Source of the DNA: Lihuaxuella thermophila
GTDB lineage: Bacteria > Bacillota > Bacilli > Thermoactinomycetales > Thermoactinomycetaceae
Direction of reading: 5' to 3'
Length of the DNA stretch: 64,000 bases
Assembly (NCBI RefSeq): GCF_900110165.1
Contig: NZ_FOCQ01000005.1
Coordinates: 124,001-188,000 of the forward strand
The notes beneath the pieces were generated by a model that saw only the letters and a program-made list of their open reading frames with translations, was not told the origin of the DNA and did no database searches. Position 1 is the stretch's first letter. Each line of letters starts with the position of its first letter. Made by a program: the position numbers and the translations under genes. This document shows, piece by piece, positions 1 through 8,678 of the stretch.

Positions 1-813
1 AATCTGTCGGGCCCGTTTCCCGATGCTGCCACCCTCCATATGGCCGGACGGCCAACTCAGTTTGGGATTGATGAAAAGGAAATCCCGATGGTGATGGAGC
101 AATTGGGGAAATGTGAACATGTGAATCTGGAAGGCTTTCATTTTCACTCCATTTCCAATCACCTGAATGAATTCAACCATATCCGGCTGCTGAACACCTA
201 TATTGAGAAGGCAAAACAGTGGGCAAACCAGTACGGCTTAACGATTTCCAGAATTAATGCAGGCGGGGGAATCGGTGTCAACTATCAAGATTTAAGCAGA
301 CAATTCCATTGGCCAACCTTTGTTTCAGAGCTTCGGGAATTGTTGCGCAAAGAATTGCCGGAAACCTGGACGCTGATGTTCGAGTGCGGCCGCTATCTGA
401 CGGCTTCTTGCGGCTATTATGTGTGCGAAGTCCTTGACTTAAAAGAAAACCATGGAGAAAAGTATGCCATCGTTCGCGGAGGGACCCATCACTTCCGCCT
501 TCCCGTTTCCTGGAACCATAGCCACCCGTTTCGCATTCTGCCGGTAGATGAGTGGAAGTACCCGTTTCAACGGAAAAAGTGGGAGGATTGTGAAATCACG
601 GTGGTCGGCCAATTGTGCACCCCGAAAGATGTGATGGCGCGACAAGTGCCTGTGGAAGAATTGCGAATCGGGGATCTGATCGTCTTTCAATATACCGGTG
701 CATACAGTTGGTCCATTTCTCATCACGATTTTCTCAGCCACCCGCATCCGGCTCACTTCTACCTTCGTGAGATTGACCACCAATGGCGGGCGGAAAGGAA
801 GGTGGAATCATAA
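1..813 (+). CDS. sbnH: Type III PLP-dependent decarboxylase, SbnH-like (5' end missing)
   Basis: This is a PLP-dependent decarboxylase of the ornithine/DAP decarboxylase fold type, probably acting in staphyloferrin-B-like siderophore synthesis, where SbnH decarboxylates a citryl-diaminopropionate intermediate in the cytosol. The reading frame is open through base 1, so the gene starts outside the window; about 270 residues remain. Visible motifs are HFHSISN and the glycine-rich NAGGGIG (phosphate-binding region), ECGRYL, and near the C-terminus CTPKDVM followed by GDLIVFQYTGAY, the usual C-terminal active-site block of this fold. Its stop is followed after one base-step by the next gene, whose product resembles SbnI. 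That pairing is what makes the siderophore assignment likely; a plain DAP decarboxylase is the alternative. Confidence 0.8.
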   Translation, partial: NLSGPFPDAATLHMAGRPTQFGIDEKEIPMVMEQLGKCEHVNLEGFHFHSISNHLNEFNHIRLLNTYIEKAKQWANQYGLTISRINAGGGIGVNYQDLSRQFHWPTFVSELRELLRKELPETWTLMFECGRYLTASCGYYVCEVLDLKENHGEKYAIVRGGTHHFRLPVSWNHSHPFRILPVDEWKYPFQRKKWEDCEITVVGQLCTPKDVMARQVPVEELRIGDLIVFQYTGAYSWSISHHDFLSHPHPAHFYLREIDHQWRAERKVES

Positions 814-1578
814 ATGGATGTATTAACATCCTTGCGCCGTATTCCTGTCGGGGATTTGTTTTTGCATGAAGCCCATGAGCCGGCCAGGCTGAAAAAAACA
901 TGTGAGGCGATTCAGCGGGAGGGAATGCTGCGCCATCCCATTCTGGCTACGCCCATGGACCATGGCTACCTGGTTCTGGACGGGGCCCATCGCTTGCAAT
1001 CATTGCGTGAACTGGGGTGTTCTTTTGCCCCTGTGCAGGTGTTGGAACGCGGTCAATTTGTATTGTCTGCCTGGGATCATCAGGTTCCGGACGGGGAATG
1101 GCTGGATCACTGGCTGGATCGCTCGGGGGTGATCTGCCGGCCTTCGTCAGAAGGGACATCCGGCGAACGGGTCATCGCAACCATGATTCGCAATCATCAA
1201 CGATTTTGCCTGCTCTTGAAAACAGACAACCATTTGGAGCACCTTGCCGTCTGGCGTCAATTGGTGGCTACATACAGCTCCCGGTTTAAGGTATGCCGCC
1301 TGCCCCAACACCCGGTCACGCAGACCGACCCCGGGATGGTTTGCTTTCAACACCCGGTGTGGGAGTTGGAAGATTTGATGGAGACCGTTTTGCAAGGGCA
1401 GGTGCTGCCGGCCGGGGTGACCCGGTTTATGGTGGAAGGCAGATTATTAAATTTGTGTATACCGCTGACAGTGTTGAATGATCATGAACTGGCGGAGACC
1501 CAATGGAATCAATCCCTCAACTTTTGGAGGGATCATTTGCGGTCTTATACGGAAAAAGTCTATCTTTGCGAGGCTTAG
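814..1578 (+). CDS. sbnI: SbnI-like ParB/sulfiredoxin-fold free serine kinase
   Basis: The 254-aa product resembles staphylococcal SbnI, a ParB/Srx-fold enzyme that phosphorylates free L-serine to O-phosphoserine, the precursor of diaminopropionate in staphyloferrin B. SbnI is also reported as a haem-responsive regulator. Evidence: the N-terminal IPVGDLFLHEAHEP segment with the HE pair at residues 18-19 that matches the catalytic glutamate region, the ParB-type LDGAHRL nucleotide-binding motif near residue 55, and a C-terminal block with VPAGVTRF and YTEKVYL, both of which I recognise from SbnI. It starts directly after the upstream stop (TAA then ATG), so it is translationally coupled to the decarboxylase. 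A strong hairpin at 1604-1648 ends the operon. Confidence 0.8.
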   Translation: MDVLTSLRRIPVGDLFLHEAHEPARLKKTCEAIQREGMLRHPILATPMDHGYLVLDGAHRLQSLRELGCSFAPVQVLERGQFVLSAWDHQVPDGEWLDHWLDRSGVICRPSSEGTSGERVIATMIRNHQRFCLLLKTDNHLEHLAVWRQLVATYSSRFKVCRLPQHPVTQTDPGMVCFQHPVWELEDLMETVLQGQVLPAGVTRFMVEGRLLNLCIPLTVLNDHELAETQWNQSLNFWRDHLRSYTEKVYLCEA

Positions 1579-1603
1579 TCTCAGCAATCGGGCCGAAGAT
1601 CAG

Positions 1604-1648
1604 CGAACCCGGCTTTCCGCGGCAGCGTGGAGGACGGGTTCTTTTTTC
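1604..1648 (+). terminator. Rho-independent terminator of the siderophore operon
   Basis: GAACCCG pairs with CGGGTTC around a GC-rich loop and is followed by six T residues. It lies 26 nt after the sbnI-like stop. Confidence 0.75.
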
Positions 1649-1716
1649 GTTTACGATCGGACAACGTGTGGATTCCCTTCAATATCGTGAATTTTTGGCT
1701 TAAACGAAGCAAATCA

Positions 1717-1745
1717 TTGACAAGATTTAATTTACGTAATAATAT
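1717..1745 (+). promoter_or_regulatory. Sigma-A promoter with overlapping inverted repeat
   Basis: TTGACA (1717-1722), a 17-bp spacer and TAATAT (1740-1745) form a near-consensus promoter for the winged-helix regulator. The sequence right after the -35 contains GTAATA, and TATTAC follows about 25 bp later (near 1769), with TTTACG repeated between them. This is a plausible autoregulatory operator. Confidence 0.7.
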
Positions 1746-1783
1746 ATTTTTACGATAGATATTACTTTTCGGAGTGGTAGGCA

Positions 1784-2389
1784 GTGGCTGACATATTGGA
1801 AACTTATGTGGTTGAATTGCCAGAACAAGCAACGGCTTTACTCAATCCGTTGCGCGGGGAAATTCTTTCCCATTTGACTGAACCTGCTTCCGCGGCGGAA
1901 GTGGCCCGCCGGATGAATGAAATGCCGCAACGGATCAATTATCATTTGAAGACATTGGAAAAAGTGGGTTTGGTCCGCCGGGTGGGAACGAGGCAAGTAA
2001 AAAATTTGGTGGAAGTATTATATCAGTCTGTGGCCCGTTCTTTTCTGCTGGCCGACTCTTTGGGATTAAGCCCGCAAACGGTCAAGCGCCTTCAGGATCA
2101 AGGCTCGCTCGCTCATCTCATCCATGCGGCGGAGCGGATCAAAAAAGATGTGCTCCGGTTGATGGAGCAGGCGGAGCAGGACAAGGAGGTTCCCAGCGCC
2201 ACTGTGGAGACGCAAATCTTCTTGAGAAATGAAGAGGAGCGCGAGGCCTTTGTCCGGGAATACGTTTCTTTGCTCCGTCAGCTTGCCGAGAAGTATCAAG
2301 CGCCCCGCTCGACGGATACCTCCTATCAAATGGTGCTCGCTGTTTACCCCGAACCTGGAAAGGAAGAGAAGGATGGGTCTCAAGACTAA
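1784..2389 (+). CDS. ArsR-type winged helix-turn-helix regulator
   Basis: A 201-aa cytosolic DNA-binding protein. Residues about 15-85 form an ArsR/HTH_20-like winged helix: LNPLRGEILSHL, then the helix-turn-helix SAAEVARRMNEMPQRINYHL with the LEKVGLVRR wing. The remainder is an acidic alpha-helical tail that could sense a ligand or dimerise. The start is GTG with GGAGTGG upstream. Metal-binding cysteines of classical ArsR sensors are absent, so the signal is unknown. It is preceded by a strong promoter and an inverted repeat, which suggests autoregulation. Confidence 0.75.
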   Translation: MADILETYVVELPEQATALLNPLRGEILSHLTEPASAAEVARRMNEMPQRINYHLKTLEKVGLVRRVGTRQVKNLVEVLYQSVARSFLLADSLGLSPQTVKRLQDQGSLAHLIHAAERIKKDVLRLMEQAEQDKEVPSATVETQIFLRNEEEREAFVREYVSLLRQLAEKYQAPRSTDTSYQMVLAVYPEPGKEEKDGSQD

Positions 2390-2618
2390 TGAAACGTTTG
2401 GTTCATCCATCACCAAAGGGACACAAGCGAAAAAGGAAAAAGAACACTCTTCAAAGGTGATTCCGATCAAACAGAAAAAGGTTAGGCAACCCGATCCGCT
2501 GATTGCCACCTGGACCGCGGAAGCCAAACCGGGCAGCTGCCCGCTGAAAATCAGGCAATTCTCTTCCGGCTTTGGTCAAGTGAAACATACCCGCAGCCCC
2601 CAGGCCCTCGCCGCTTAA
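2373..2618 (+). CDS. Small basic hypothetical protein
   Basis: An 81-aa ORF that starts 17 bp inside the end of the regulator gene, with AAGGAAGAGAAGG directly upstream of its ATG. The product is rich in Lys and Arg and low in hydrophobic residues. I recognise no family. The overlap with the regulator would make it co-translated, but the open frame extends far upstream of this start, so it could be chance. It is followed about 106 nt later by clpP. Confidence 0.3.
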   Translation: MGLKTNETFGSSITKGTQAKKEKEHSSKVIPIKQKKVRQPDPLIATWTAEAKPGSCPLKIRQFSSGFGQVKHTRSPQALAA

Positions 2619-2724
2619 AGCCGTTCTTTTTGTCCCAGCGCCATGCAGAGTCCCGCCACACGGCAAACAGATTTCTTTGCTCCGCCATGTCCGTTCTTTT
2701 CCAAGGAAAAAGGAGGTTTTTCTG

Positions 2725-3297
2725 ATGAGCTTGGTTCCCACCGTTCTGGAGCAGACCAGCCGGGGAGAGCGCGCTTATGACATTTACTCCCGGCTGCTCA
2801 AGGACCGGATCATTTTTCTCTCCGGCTCGATCGATGACCCCATTGCCAATCTGGTTGTCGCCCAGCTATTGTTTCTTGCCTCCGAAGACCCGAAAAAAGA
2901 CATCCATCTCTATATCAATTCCCCCGGCGGGTCCACGACGGCAGGCATGGCCATTTACGATACGATCCAGCACATTCAGCCCGATGTTTCCACCATCTGT
3001 ATCGGATTTGCCGCTTCCATGGGAGCGGTGTTGCTGGCGTCGGGCACTCCCGGCAAACGGATGGCACTTGCCAACTCCGAAGTGATGATTCACCAGCCGT
3101 GGGGCGGATGCCAGGGCCAAGCCGCTGATATTCATATTCAAGCCCGGCGAATCTTGAAGGTGCGCGGCCAGATCAACCGCATCCTAGCCGAGCGGACGGG
3201 TCAACCCCTGGAGAAGGTGGAAAAGGATACCGACCGCGACTTTTATCTTTCTGCTGAAGAAGCGAAGGAATACGGCTTGATTGATAAAGTCATTTAA
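2725..3297 (+). CDS. clpP: ATP-dependent Clp protease proteolytic subunit
   Basis: A 190-aa serine peptidase that forms the tetradecameric ClpP barrel and degrades proteins delivered by ClpX/ClpC. The catalytic triad is complete: Ser98 in [13 protein letters not shown], His123 in MIHQPWGG and Asp172 in [15 protein letters not shown]. The oxyanion strand INSPGGS is at 64-70. The start was placed at the ATG preceded by AAAGGAGGTTTTTCTG rather than 48 bp upstream. Trp126, Cys129 and a shortened loop after the histidine differ from the usual IHQPLGGAQGQ, so this may be a second ClpP paralogue rather than the housekeeping one. Confidence 0.95.
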   Translation: MSLVPTVLEQTSRGERAYDIYSRLLKDRIIFLSGSIDDPIANLVVAQLLFLASEDPKKDIHLYINSPGGSTTAGMAIYDTIQHIQPDVSTICIGFAASMGAVLLASGTPGKRMALANSEVMIHQPWGGCQGQAADIHIQARRILKVRGQINRILAERTGQPLEKVEKDTDRDFYLSAEEAKEYGLIDKVI

Positions 3298-3411
3298 ATC
3301 GGGAACTTCGCTGACCAAACCTCAGGATGGCATTTCGGCGCATAGTTTCCGCTAGGCAAGGAAAGCTATGGTTGATGGAAAACAAATGAAATGTCACAGA
3401 GGTTGAAGTGT

Positions 3412-3690
3412 ATGAATCCCAACTTTGCTTCTTATGATGCATATCTGGAACGCTACAAAATGTTCTATAACGAAGAAGGAGACGGACGGCCGCCCCTCTT
3501 GAATGAAGACGAATTTCAGAAAGCTTTCCGACTGCTGAAGGATAGTTACAACACATATCAGGATTTGCTCGACATGGGTGAAATGGATCAAGCACAAAAC
3601 TATTACGCTCAAATCATCAACAAACTGGAAAATGAGCTGGCCATTGCAGACGCGTCCGATAATTTCCGGATCAGGATGTATGATTACTAA
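3412..3690 (+). CDS. Small acidic hypothetical protein
   Basis: A 92-aa soluble protein of unknown function, rich in Tyr, Asp, Glu and Asn and predicted largely helical (segments FQKAFRLLKDSYNTYQDLL and QAQNYYAQIINKLENELA). The start was set at the ATG after GAGGTTGAAGTGT. No signal peptide or cysteine cluster is seen. It stands alone between clpP and a strong terminator and probably has its own transcript. I do not recognise the family. Confidence 0.65.
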   Translation: MNPNFASYDAYLERYKMFYNEEGDGRPPLLNEDEFQKAFRLLKDSYNTYQDLLDMGEMDQAQNYYAQIINKLENELAIADASDNFRIRMYDY

Positions 3691-3693
3691 AAA

Positions 3694-3742
3694 CAAACAA
3701 ACCCCCGGCCTTTGTTCGGCAATGGTCGGGGTTTGTTTATTT
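3694..3742 (+). terminator. Rho-independent terminator
   Basis: AAACAAACCCCCGGCC pairs with GGTCGGGGTTTGTTT. The hairpin starts four nt after the stop of the 92-aa gene. The following 3743-4060 stretch holds no gene that I can support. Confidence 0.85.
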
Positions 3743-4060
3743 CTGGGGAAATCTGATGTGGGTGTTGGTGTGGATCAATGTCTCATTGCGTTCACTTTTT
3801 GAACGGGTTCAGTACAGCAGCCAAGAGGCAGCAAAAATTCTGTTGACAAAGATGATCAACAGACTGAATCTTCGGTATAACTGGTTTATAACAAAGTTGC
3901 AATTTTAAAGATGACTAGAAAATCCTCTGTAATTATTAATTTGAAAAACGGATGCTCGATTAGTTTCCGCATATTGAAGCCAGATGTCAAACCCCCCTTT
4001 TCTTAGGCAGGAAATGGATTTGTCTAATTTCCTGAGGGTTGACCGTTTTGTCAACAACTA

Positions 4061-4083
4061 TCCCCCGGAAATCATCCGGGGGA
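4061..4083 (-). terminator. Hairpin at the end of the minus-strand secreted protein gene
   Basis: TCCCCCGGA and TCCGGGGGA form a 9-bp stem that overlaps the stop codon. There is only a weak T tract after it on the minus strand, so it is a moderate terminator at best. Confidence 0.5.
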
Positions 4084-5751
4084 TTGATTTTGCTCCTCTG
4101 TCTGATTGATCAGGTGATATAACTGGCGGCCTTCTTCGATCAGCTGGCGTTTGGTTCCGGTGTCCATATGATGATCAAAAATCAGCAGGGTCATGATCTC
4201 TTTGATCGTTTCCAGCGCCTCCCCGGTTTGACCGAGCAAAACCGTGTTCACCAAATGATCCGCTTTGCGGGCGAGGAACGAGCTTCGGGTATGGGTGGTA
4301 ATCTTTTGAAACAAATCGAAGGTGGTATAGTACCGGCGAACGGCACGGTAAATTTTCATTCGCCGCGAAGGATCATAAACCATGACCTCGGTGAGCATGG
4401 CTGGATTGTTGGAAGCGGCTGTCCACTCTTGCCGTTGTTCGAAGTCGGGATTTAAGAGCTGAAATCCTTCGGCCTGCAATTGGTCAAATCCCCCGTAAGC
4501 CCACACGGGTCCTTCCCCCTTTGTCCGGGTTAAGGAAAAGGTTAAGACAGCGCTTTTCCTACCTCTAATATAAGGGGTCAAGTCGATGGAAACACGTTGC
4601 CATTGATTTTGCAAATCCTTGGTCATGCTCTGTTCCCAAATCACGCGGTTATCCAATAAGACTTGTTTGACGTACCGGCCTTGCTGCTTGATCAGAGGGT
4701 AGACGCTGAAGTGAGAAAAGGTCAGCCGGTAGGGGCCTTTCGGATCAAAATAAACCCGTTGCTTCAATTGAACGTAGTCCCCATGCTTCAAGTTCTTGCT
4801 GGGGGGCGCAAAGAAAGAAGCGTAACCCAGTCCCGAGACAGCGTCCCGGTCTTCTTTTTCCTGTGTAAATTCCTTGTACAGAACGTAAGTGACTAAACCC
4901 TGAATCTGCTTGAGCTTCAGAAGGTTGATGCCGATTTTAAGCGCTCCTTCGACATAGGAAGCGGACGGGTTGGCCGGGGTCGCGGATAACTTGCTGGCAT
5001 AAATCATCAGGATGAGTGGCAATCGGTACGAACGCAACAGTGACTGGACTTCATTCATTTGATCGGTCAGACGGACGAGCTTTTGCGTGTTGCGATTATT
5101 GTCATCGCGAAAAGTCATCACGATTCCGTCGATGTACGAATGGTACCTGTCCAGAAAGGAGCGAGACACCGCCGGGTAATAAATTTGGGGATAAAACTGT
5201 AACTGCGGATTTTCTTTTTCCGCTGCTTTCCGCGCTTTCCCCAGATACTCAGGGGTGAAAAACTTCAGGTTGTCATTAAAATCATCGATCACGATCCCTT
5301 TTAAATTTGAGTAATGGGCAGATAATCTCCCGACCGCACGAAACCAGGAAATATAATCCGTCCCATAGGGTTCCGAACGCTTCATGTGCGACTCCGAGGG
5401 GGGAACCAGATAAACCCATACATCGATGTTCGCCTGTTTGGCTGCGGGTAAAAATTCTTTTCTCAGATCGTCCCAATCCGTGAATTCATGCCAAATGAGA
5501 AAAAAGTACGTATTCACTTTCAACTCTTTCAATCTCCGGATCAACCGGGGTGTGTCCACATGGCGGATCCCGTCCGGACGCGGTTTCTCTTCCCTGATTT
5601 CCCCTCCATAATCCCCATACACTGGTGGCATCTCATCGAAGAGTTCGCTCCCGGCACTGGCGGAAGCCCGGGGAGGCAAAAAGGATAACCAGCAAAGAAT
5701 GAAACACAGGCAAACGGCAAAAAAAGAAGTGTTCCATTTTTTGTTTTTCAT
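4072..5751 (-). CDS. Secreted TIM-barrel-like protein of unknown activity
   Basis: A 559-aa protein with an N-terminal signal peptide (Lys-rich start, hydrophobic stretch, PPRASASA cleavage region). Residues about 60-310 read like a glycosidase-type TIM barrel: HVDTPRLIRRLKELKVNTYFF, DVWVYLVPP, then GIVIDDFNDN and IDGIVMTFRDD, where acidic residues end beta-strands as in glycoside hydrolases. Residues about 330-450 look like a beta-sandwich carbohydrate-binding module, followed by a helical tail. I cannot assign a GH family. The start was chosen at the ATG with AAGGGG nine bases upstream; an in-frame ATG at 5781 would add ten residues. It is monocistronic and divergent from the M42 peptidase. 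A role on cell-wall or exopolysaccharide is inference. Confidence 0.7.
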   Translation of the reverse strand: MKNKKWNTSFFAVCLCFILCWLSFLPPRASASAGSELFDEMPPVYGDYGGEIREEKPRPDGIRHVDTPRLIRRLKELKVNTYFFLIWHEFTDWDDLRKEFLPAAKQANIDVWVYLVPPSESHMKRSEPYGTDYISWFRAVGRLSAHYSNLKGIVIDDFNDNLKFFTPEYLGKARKAAEKENPQLQFYPQIYYPAVSRSFLDRYHSYIDGIVMTFRDDNNRNTQKLVRLTDQMNEVQSLLRSYRLPLILMIYASKLSATPANPSASYVEGALKIGINLLKLKQIQGLVTYVLYKEFTQEKEDRDAVSGLGYASFFAPPSKNLKHGDYVQLKQRVYFDPKGPYRLTFSHFSVYPLIKQQGRYVKQVLLDNRVIWEQSMTKDLQNQWQRVSIDLTPYIRGRKSAVLTFSLTRTKGEGPVWAYGGFDQLQAEGFQLLNPDFEQRQEWTAASNNPAMLTEVMVYDPSRRMKIYRAVRRYYTTFDLFQKITTHTRSSFLARKADHLVNTVLLGQTGEALETIKEIMTLLIFDHHMDTGTKRQLIEEGRQLYHLINQTEEQNQSPG

Positions 5752-6021
5752 TACAAATATCCCCTTAGATTTGTTCCTCATGTCTTCTTCGCTTATAGTT
5801 TGAAAAAGCTTAGTCTGAATTATGTAGAATAAAAAATTCTCCTGAACAAAAATACTGTAGATCCCGTTCTAACCGCCTTGCCTGGGGTTCACCGATTCCG
5901 GCGGAGCGCAGTTCATCCGTTTCAGCGGCCGGGATGAAGACAGCCGTCTGCTGTATATTTCCGCTACAGACGCAGAAAATAGAGAAAATGATTTTTTGCC
6001 TGTCATTTAAGGAGGAACAAC

Positions 6022-7086
6022 ATGCGGTTACTTCAGGAATTGACCGAAGCCAGAGGGGTCCCCGGATATGAGCGGGAAGTCAGGGAGATCATGCACCGCG
6101 AGCTGAAAAAACAAGATGTAACCATCGTCACAGACAATTTGGGAAGCATCTTTGGCGAAAAACAGGGAACCAGTCCCCGTCCCAGAGTGATGCTTGCCGG
6201 GCATTTGGACGAAGTAGGCTTCATGGTAACGGAAATTACCAAAGGGGGATACTTGCGTTTTACCCCTCTTGGAGGTTGGTGGAATCAGGTTCTTTTGTCC
6301 CAACGGGTTTCAGTCATGGCTGAAAGCCGGGTGTTTACAGGCGTCATCGGGTCCAAGCCCCCGCATATTTTAACGGCAGAGGAACGAAACAGGGTGTATC
6401 CGATGAATGAAATGTTTATCGATGTGGGAGCTAAGAGCGATGAACAGGTGAAAGAGTGGGGCATCAAAGTCGGAGATCCGGTGGTTCCCATTTGTCCTTT
6501 TGAAATCATGCCCGATAACGATACCATTCTGGCAAAGGCGCTGGATAACCGGGTGGGATGTTATTTGGCGCTGGAAGTATTGCAACAGTTGAGAGTGGAC
6601 AACCATCCCAACACGGTTATATGCGGCGCCACCGTGCAGGAAGAAGTGGGATTGCGCGGTGCGGATACCGCTCCTTTTCAGGTAGAGCCGGATATCGCTT
6701 TTGCACTCGATGTCGGCGTGGCAGAAGACGGACCGGGAAGTGAAGGAACCAATAAGGCGAAACTGGGGAAAGGCCCTCTGATCACATTCCTGGACGCAAC
6801 CATGATTCCCAACATCCAGTTGCGCAATCTGGTGATTCAAATCGCTGAAAAACACCAGATCCCCTACCAGGTAGACACGATGACCGGCGGCGGCACGGAT
6901 GCCGGCAGATTTCACTTGTTCCGCCGGGGAGTACCGTCTTTGGTGATTGGGGTTGCCGCCAGATACATCCACAGCCATGTATCGATGGTTAGCAAAAAAG
7001 ATTTGGAAAACGCCGTCCGTTTGCTGGTCGAAGTGGTCAAAATACTGGATGAGGAAAAAGTCAAGGAGATTACCCGGTTCATTTGA
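6022..7086 (+). CDS. M42 family metallo-aminopeptidase
   Basis: A 354-aa cytosolic zinc or cobalt aminopeptidase of the M42 family (glutamyl aminopeptidase/FrvX/YsdC type), which forms large tetrahedral complexes that trim peptides. Metal ligands and catalytic residues are visible: His61-Leu-Asp63 in AGHLDEVG, the bridging Asp in ALDNRVG, the general-base pair in VQEEVGLRG, Asp in FALDVGVAED, and the final His in YIHSHVSM. The start ATG has AAGGAGGAACAAC. The 240-nt upstream region contains no clear promoter and only a short orphan reading frame. Confidence 0.93.
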   Translation: MRLLQELTEARGVPGYEREVREIMHRELKKQDVTIVTDNLGSIFGEKQGTSPRPRVMLAGHLDEVGFMVTEITKGGYLRFTPLGGWWNQVLLSQRVSVMAESRVFTGVIGSKPPHILTAEERNRVYPMNEMFIDVGAKSDEQVKEWGIKVGDPVVPICPFEIMPDNDTILAKALDNRVGCYLALEVLQQLRVDNHPNTVICGATVQEEVGLRGADTAPFQVEPDIAFALDVGVAEDGPGSEGTNKAKLGKGPLITFLDATMIPNIQLRNLVIQIAEKHQIPYQVDTMTGGGTDAGRFHLFRRGVPSLVIGVAARYIHSHVSMVSKKDLENAVRLLVEVVKILDEEKVKEITRFI

Positions 7087-7161
7087 CCAAGCTTTAACAT
7101 CCGCCGGAGTTCATGATAAGATGAAAGCGAATGACATTTTTGCACCAGGGAGCGATGAGGT

Positions 7162-7896
7162 TTGACAAAGTCGAGCTCTTTCATTTCGTATCTCTCGGAT
7201 TTGCTGTCTGGCGCGCCGGCGGAAACGGTCTCCTCGATCGCTGAGAAAGCCGGTGGCTGGGATCGCGTCTATCTCGTGTTTGTGGATATATTGAAAGGAT
7301 TTTGTGAAACAGGAGCCCTGGCGAGTCAGCGGGTGAATGAAATGGTGGACCCCGTTGCCCGATTGGCTGCGGAGTGTTTGGATAAGGGTTTGCCGAGCGA
7401 AAATCTCATCTTTTTAAATGATCACCATCCACCGGATGCTGTGGAATTTGCGGCATTTGCTCCCCATTGTGTCCGCGGAACGGCTGAAGCGGAGGTGGTG
7501 GAGCCACTGAAAGACATTCAGATGAGGAAAGGTGTACAAACTTTCACGAAAAATGCCACCAACGGGCTGTTTGGCCAGAATGCCGAAGGAGTACGCTTTT
7601 TTGAATGGCTGGAGAACGTGTTCACGAGCGGAACGTCTGCTTTTCTCGTCGTCGGGGATTGTACGGATCTGTGTATTTACCAGAATGCCATGGGCATCCG
7701 TCTGTTGGCCAATGAAAAAAATGCCGATACCCGGGTCATTGTCCCCAAGTCCCATGTGCGCACCTATGACATTTCCGTTGAACAGGCACAGCAATTGGGG
7801 ATTCTGGCTCACGACGGCGACCTCATGGATTTGGTTTTCCTGTATCACATGAAGCTGAACGGAATCGAAATCCTCTCTTCCATTTCGCATGAATAA
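7162..7896 (+). CDS. Isochorismatase-family cysteine hydrolase (nicotinamidase-like)
   Basis: A 244-aa cytosolic amidohydrolase of the isochorismatase/nicotinamidase superfamily. The catalytic triad is visible as Asp42 in VFVDILKGF, Lys in TFTKNATNG and Cys in GDCTDLCIYQNA. The metal-site region FLNDHHPPDAVEFAAFAPHC, with conserved Asp and His residues, supports a nicotinamidase over an isochorismatase. It starts with TTG preceded by GAGCGATGAGG. It is longer than PncA (about 180-210 aa), with an N-terminal extension of about 30 residues, so the substrate is uncertain. Confidence 0.85.
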   Translation: MTKSSSFISYLSDLLSGAPAETVSSIAEKAGGWDRVYLVFVDILKGFCETGALASQRVNEMVDPVARLAAECLDKGLPSENLIFLNDHHPPDAVEFAAFAPHCVRGTAEAEVVEPLKDIQMRKGVQTFTKNATNGLFGQNAEGVRFFEWLENVFTSGTSAFLVVGDCTDLCIYQNAMGIRLLANEKNADTRVIVPKSHVRTYDISVEQAQQLGILAHDGDLMDLVFLYHMKLNGIEILSSISHE

Positions 7897-7991
7897 GGAG
7901 CCGTCCGGATCAATGGGACATCTTTTGCTGATATTTGAAGTATGCTATTCTAAGAGTGTTCTGCACGTTAAATGAAAAACGGGGTTGAATC

Positions 7992-8606
7992 ATGGAACAT
8001 TCATTGATCGAACTCTTGCAGGAGTATGGATATCTCGGAATTTTCCTCTTTTTGGTTCTTGGGATCGTCGGTTTGCCTTTACCCGATGAAATTATGATGA
8101 CTTTTATCGGATATCTGACTTCCATCGGCCAGCTGAATTTATATTTAACGTATCTCAGCGCGCTGGCCGGTTCCGCCTGCGGAATCACGACAAGCTATCT
8201 GTTGGGCATGAAGTTGGGCTATCCGTTTTTAAGAAAATATGGAAATAAGATTTTTATCACCCGACGACGACTCCGCATCACACAGGTTTTATTCCGCAAA
8301 TATGGAAACTGGTTGCTTTTTGCCGGCTATTTCATTCCCGGAGTTCGTCATGTCACCGCCTATCTGGCCGGCATTTCCAGGATCCCGTTTCCCCGTTTTT
8401 CACTGTTTGCTTATACTGGAGCGGTTGTATGGTGTGCCACTTTTATCGGCTTAGGCCATCTCCTCGGCGCGAACTGGGAAATTGCCTTTGACATGATCCA
8501 CAAATACGGAGGACGCATCTTTCTGATCGCCTTACCCGTCATCGCGATCTTACTCGGCTGGTTTTTTTGGAATCAGAATCAGACAAAAACGTTAAAACGA
8601 AATTAA
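7992..8606 (+). CDS. DedA/VTT-domain membrane protein
   Basis: A 204-aa polytopic membrane protein of the DedA (SNARE-associated, VTT) family, whose members act in lipid recycling or flipping and envelope homeostasis. The signature is GLPLPDEIMMTFIGYL at the N-terminal re-entrant loop and the motif GYFIPGVRHVTAYLAG in the second half, followed by FPRFSLFAYTGAVVWC. About four to five membrane segments are seen. It has its own RBS (GGGGTTGAATC) 95 nt after the hydrolase gene and probably an own promoter. Confidence 0.9.
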   Translation: MEHSLIELLQEYGYLGIFLFLVLGIVGLPLPDEIMMTFIGYLTSIGQLNLYLTYLSALAGSACGITTSYLLGMKLGYPFLRKYGNKIFITRRRLRITQVLFRKYGNWLLFAGYFIPGVRHVTAYLAGISRIPFPRFSLFAYTGAVVWCATFIGLGHLLGANWEIAFDMIHKYGGRIFLIALPVIAILLGWFFWNQNQTKTLKRN

Positions 8607-8678
8607 CTTTCTGTCCATGTGCCCAGGCGGCCCGCTTCTGTGGCAGCCGATGATGAAGGTTGGTCGGGAGAGGATTGT

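Noticed and set aside
3843-3890. TTGACA and TATAAC near 3.85 kb as a promoter
   Set aside because: The spacer is about 27 bp and no gene follows on that strand.
5860-6009. Open frame before the M42 gene that reads GFTDSGGAQFIRFSGRDEDS and continues to a stop just before the M42 RBS
   Set aside because: No start codon after an in-frame stop; may be a gene fragment, but too short to support.
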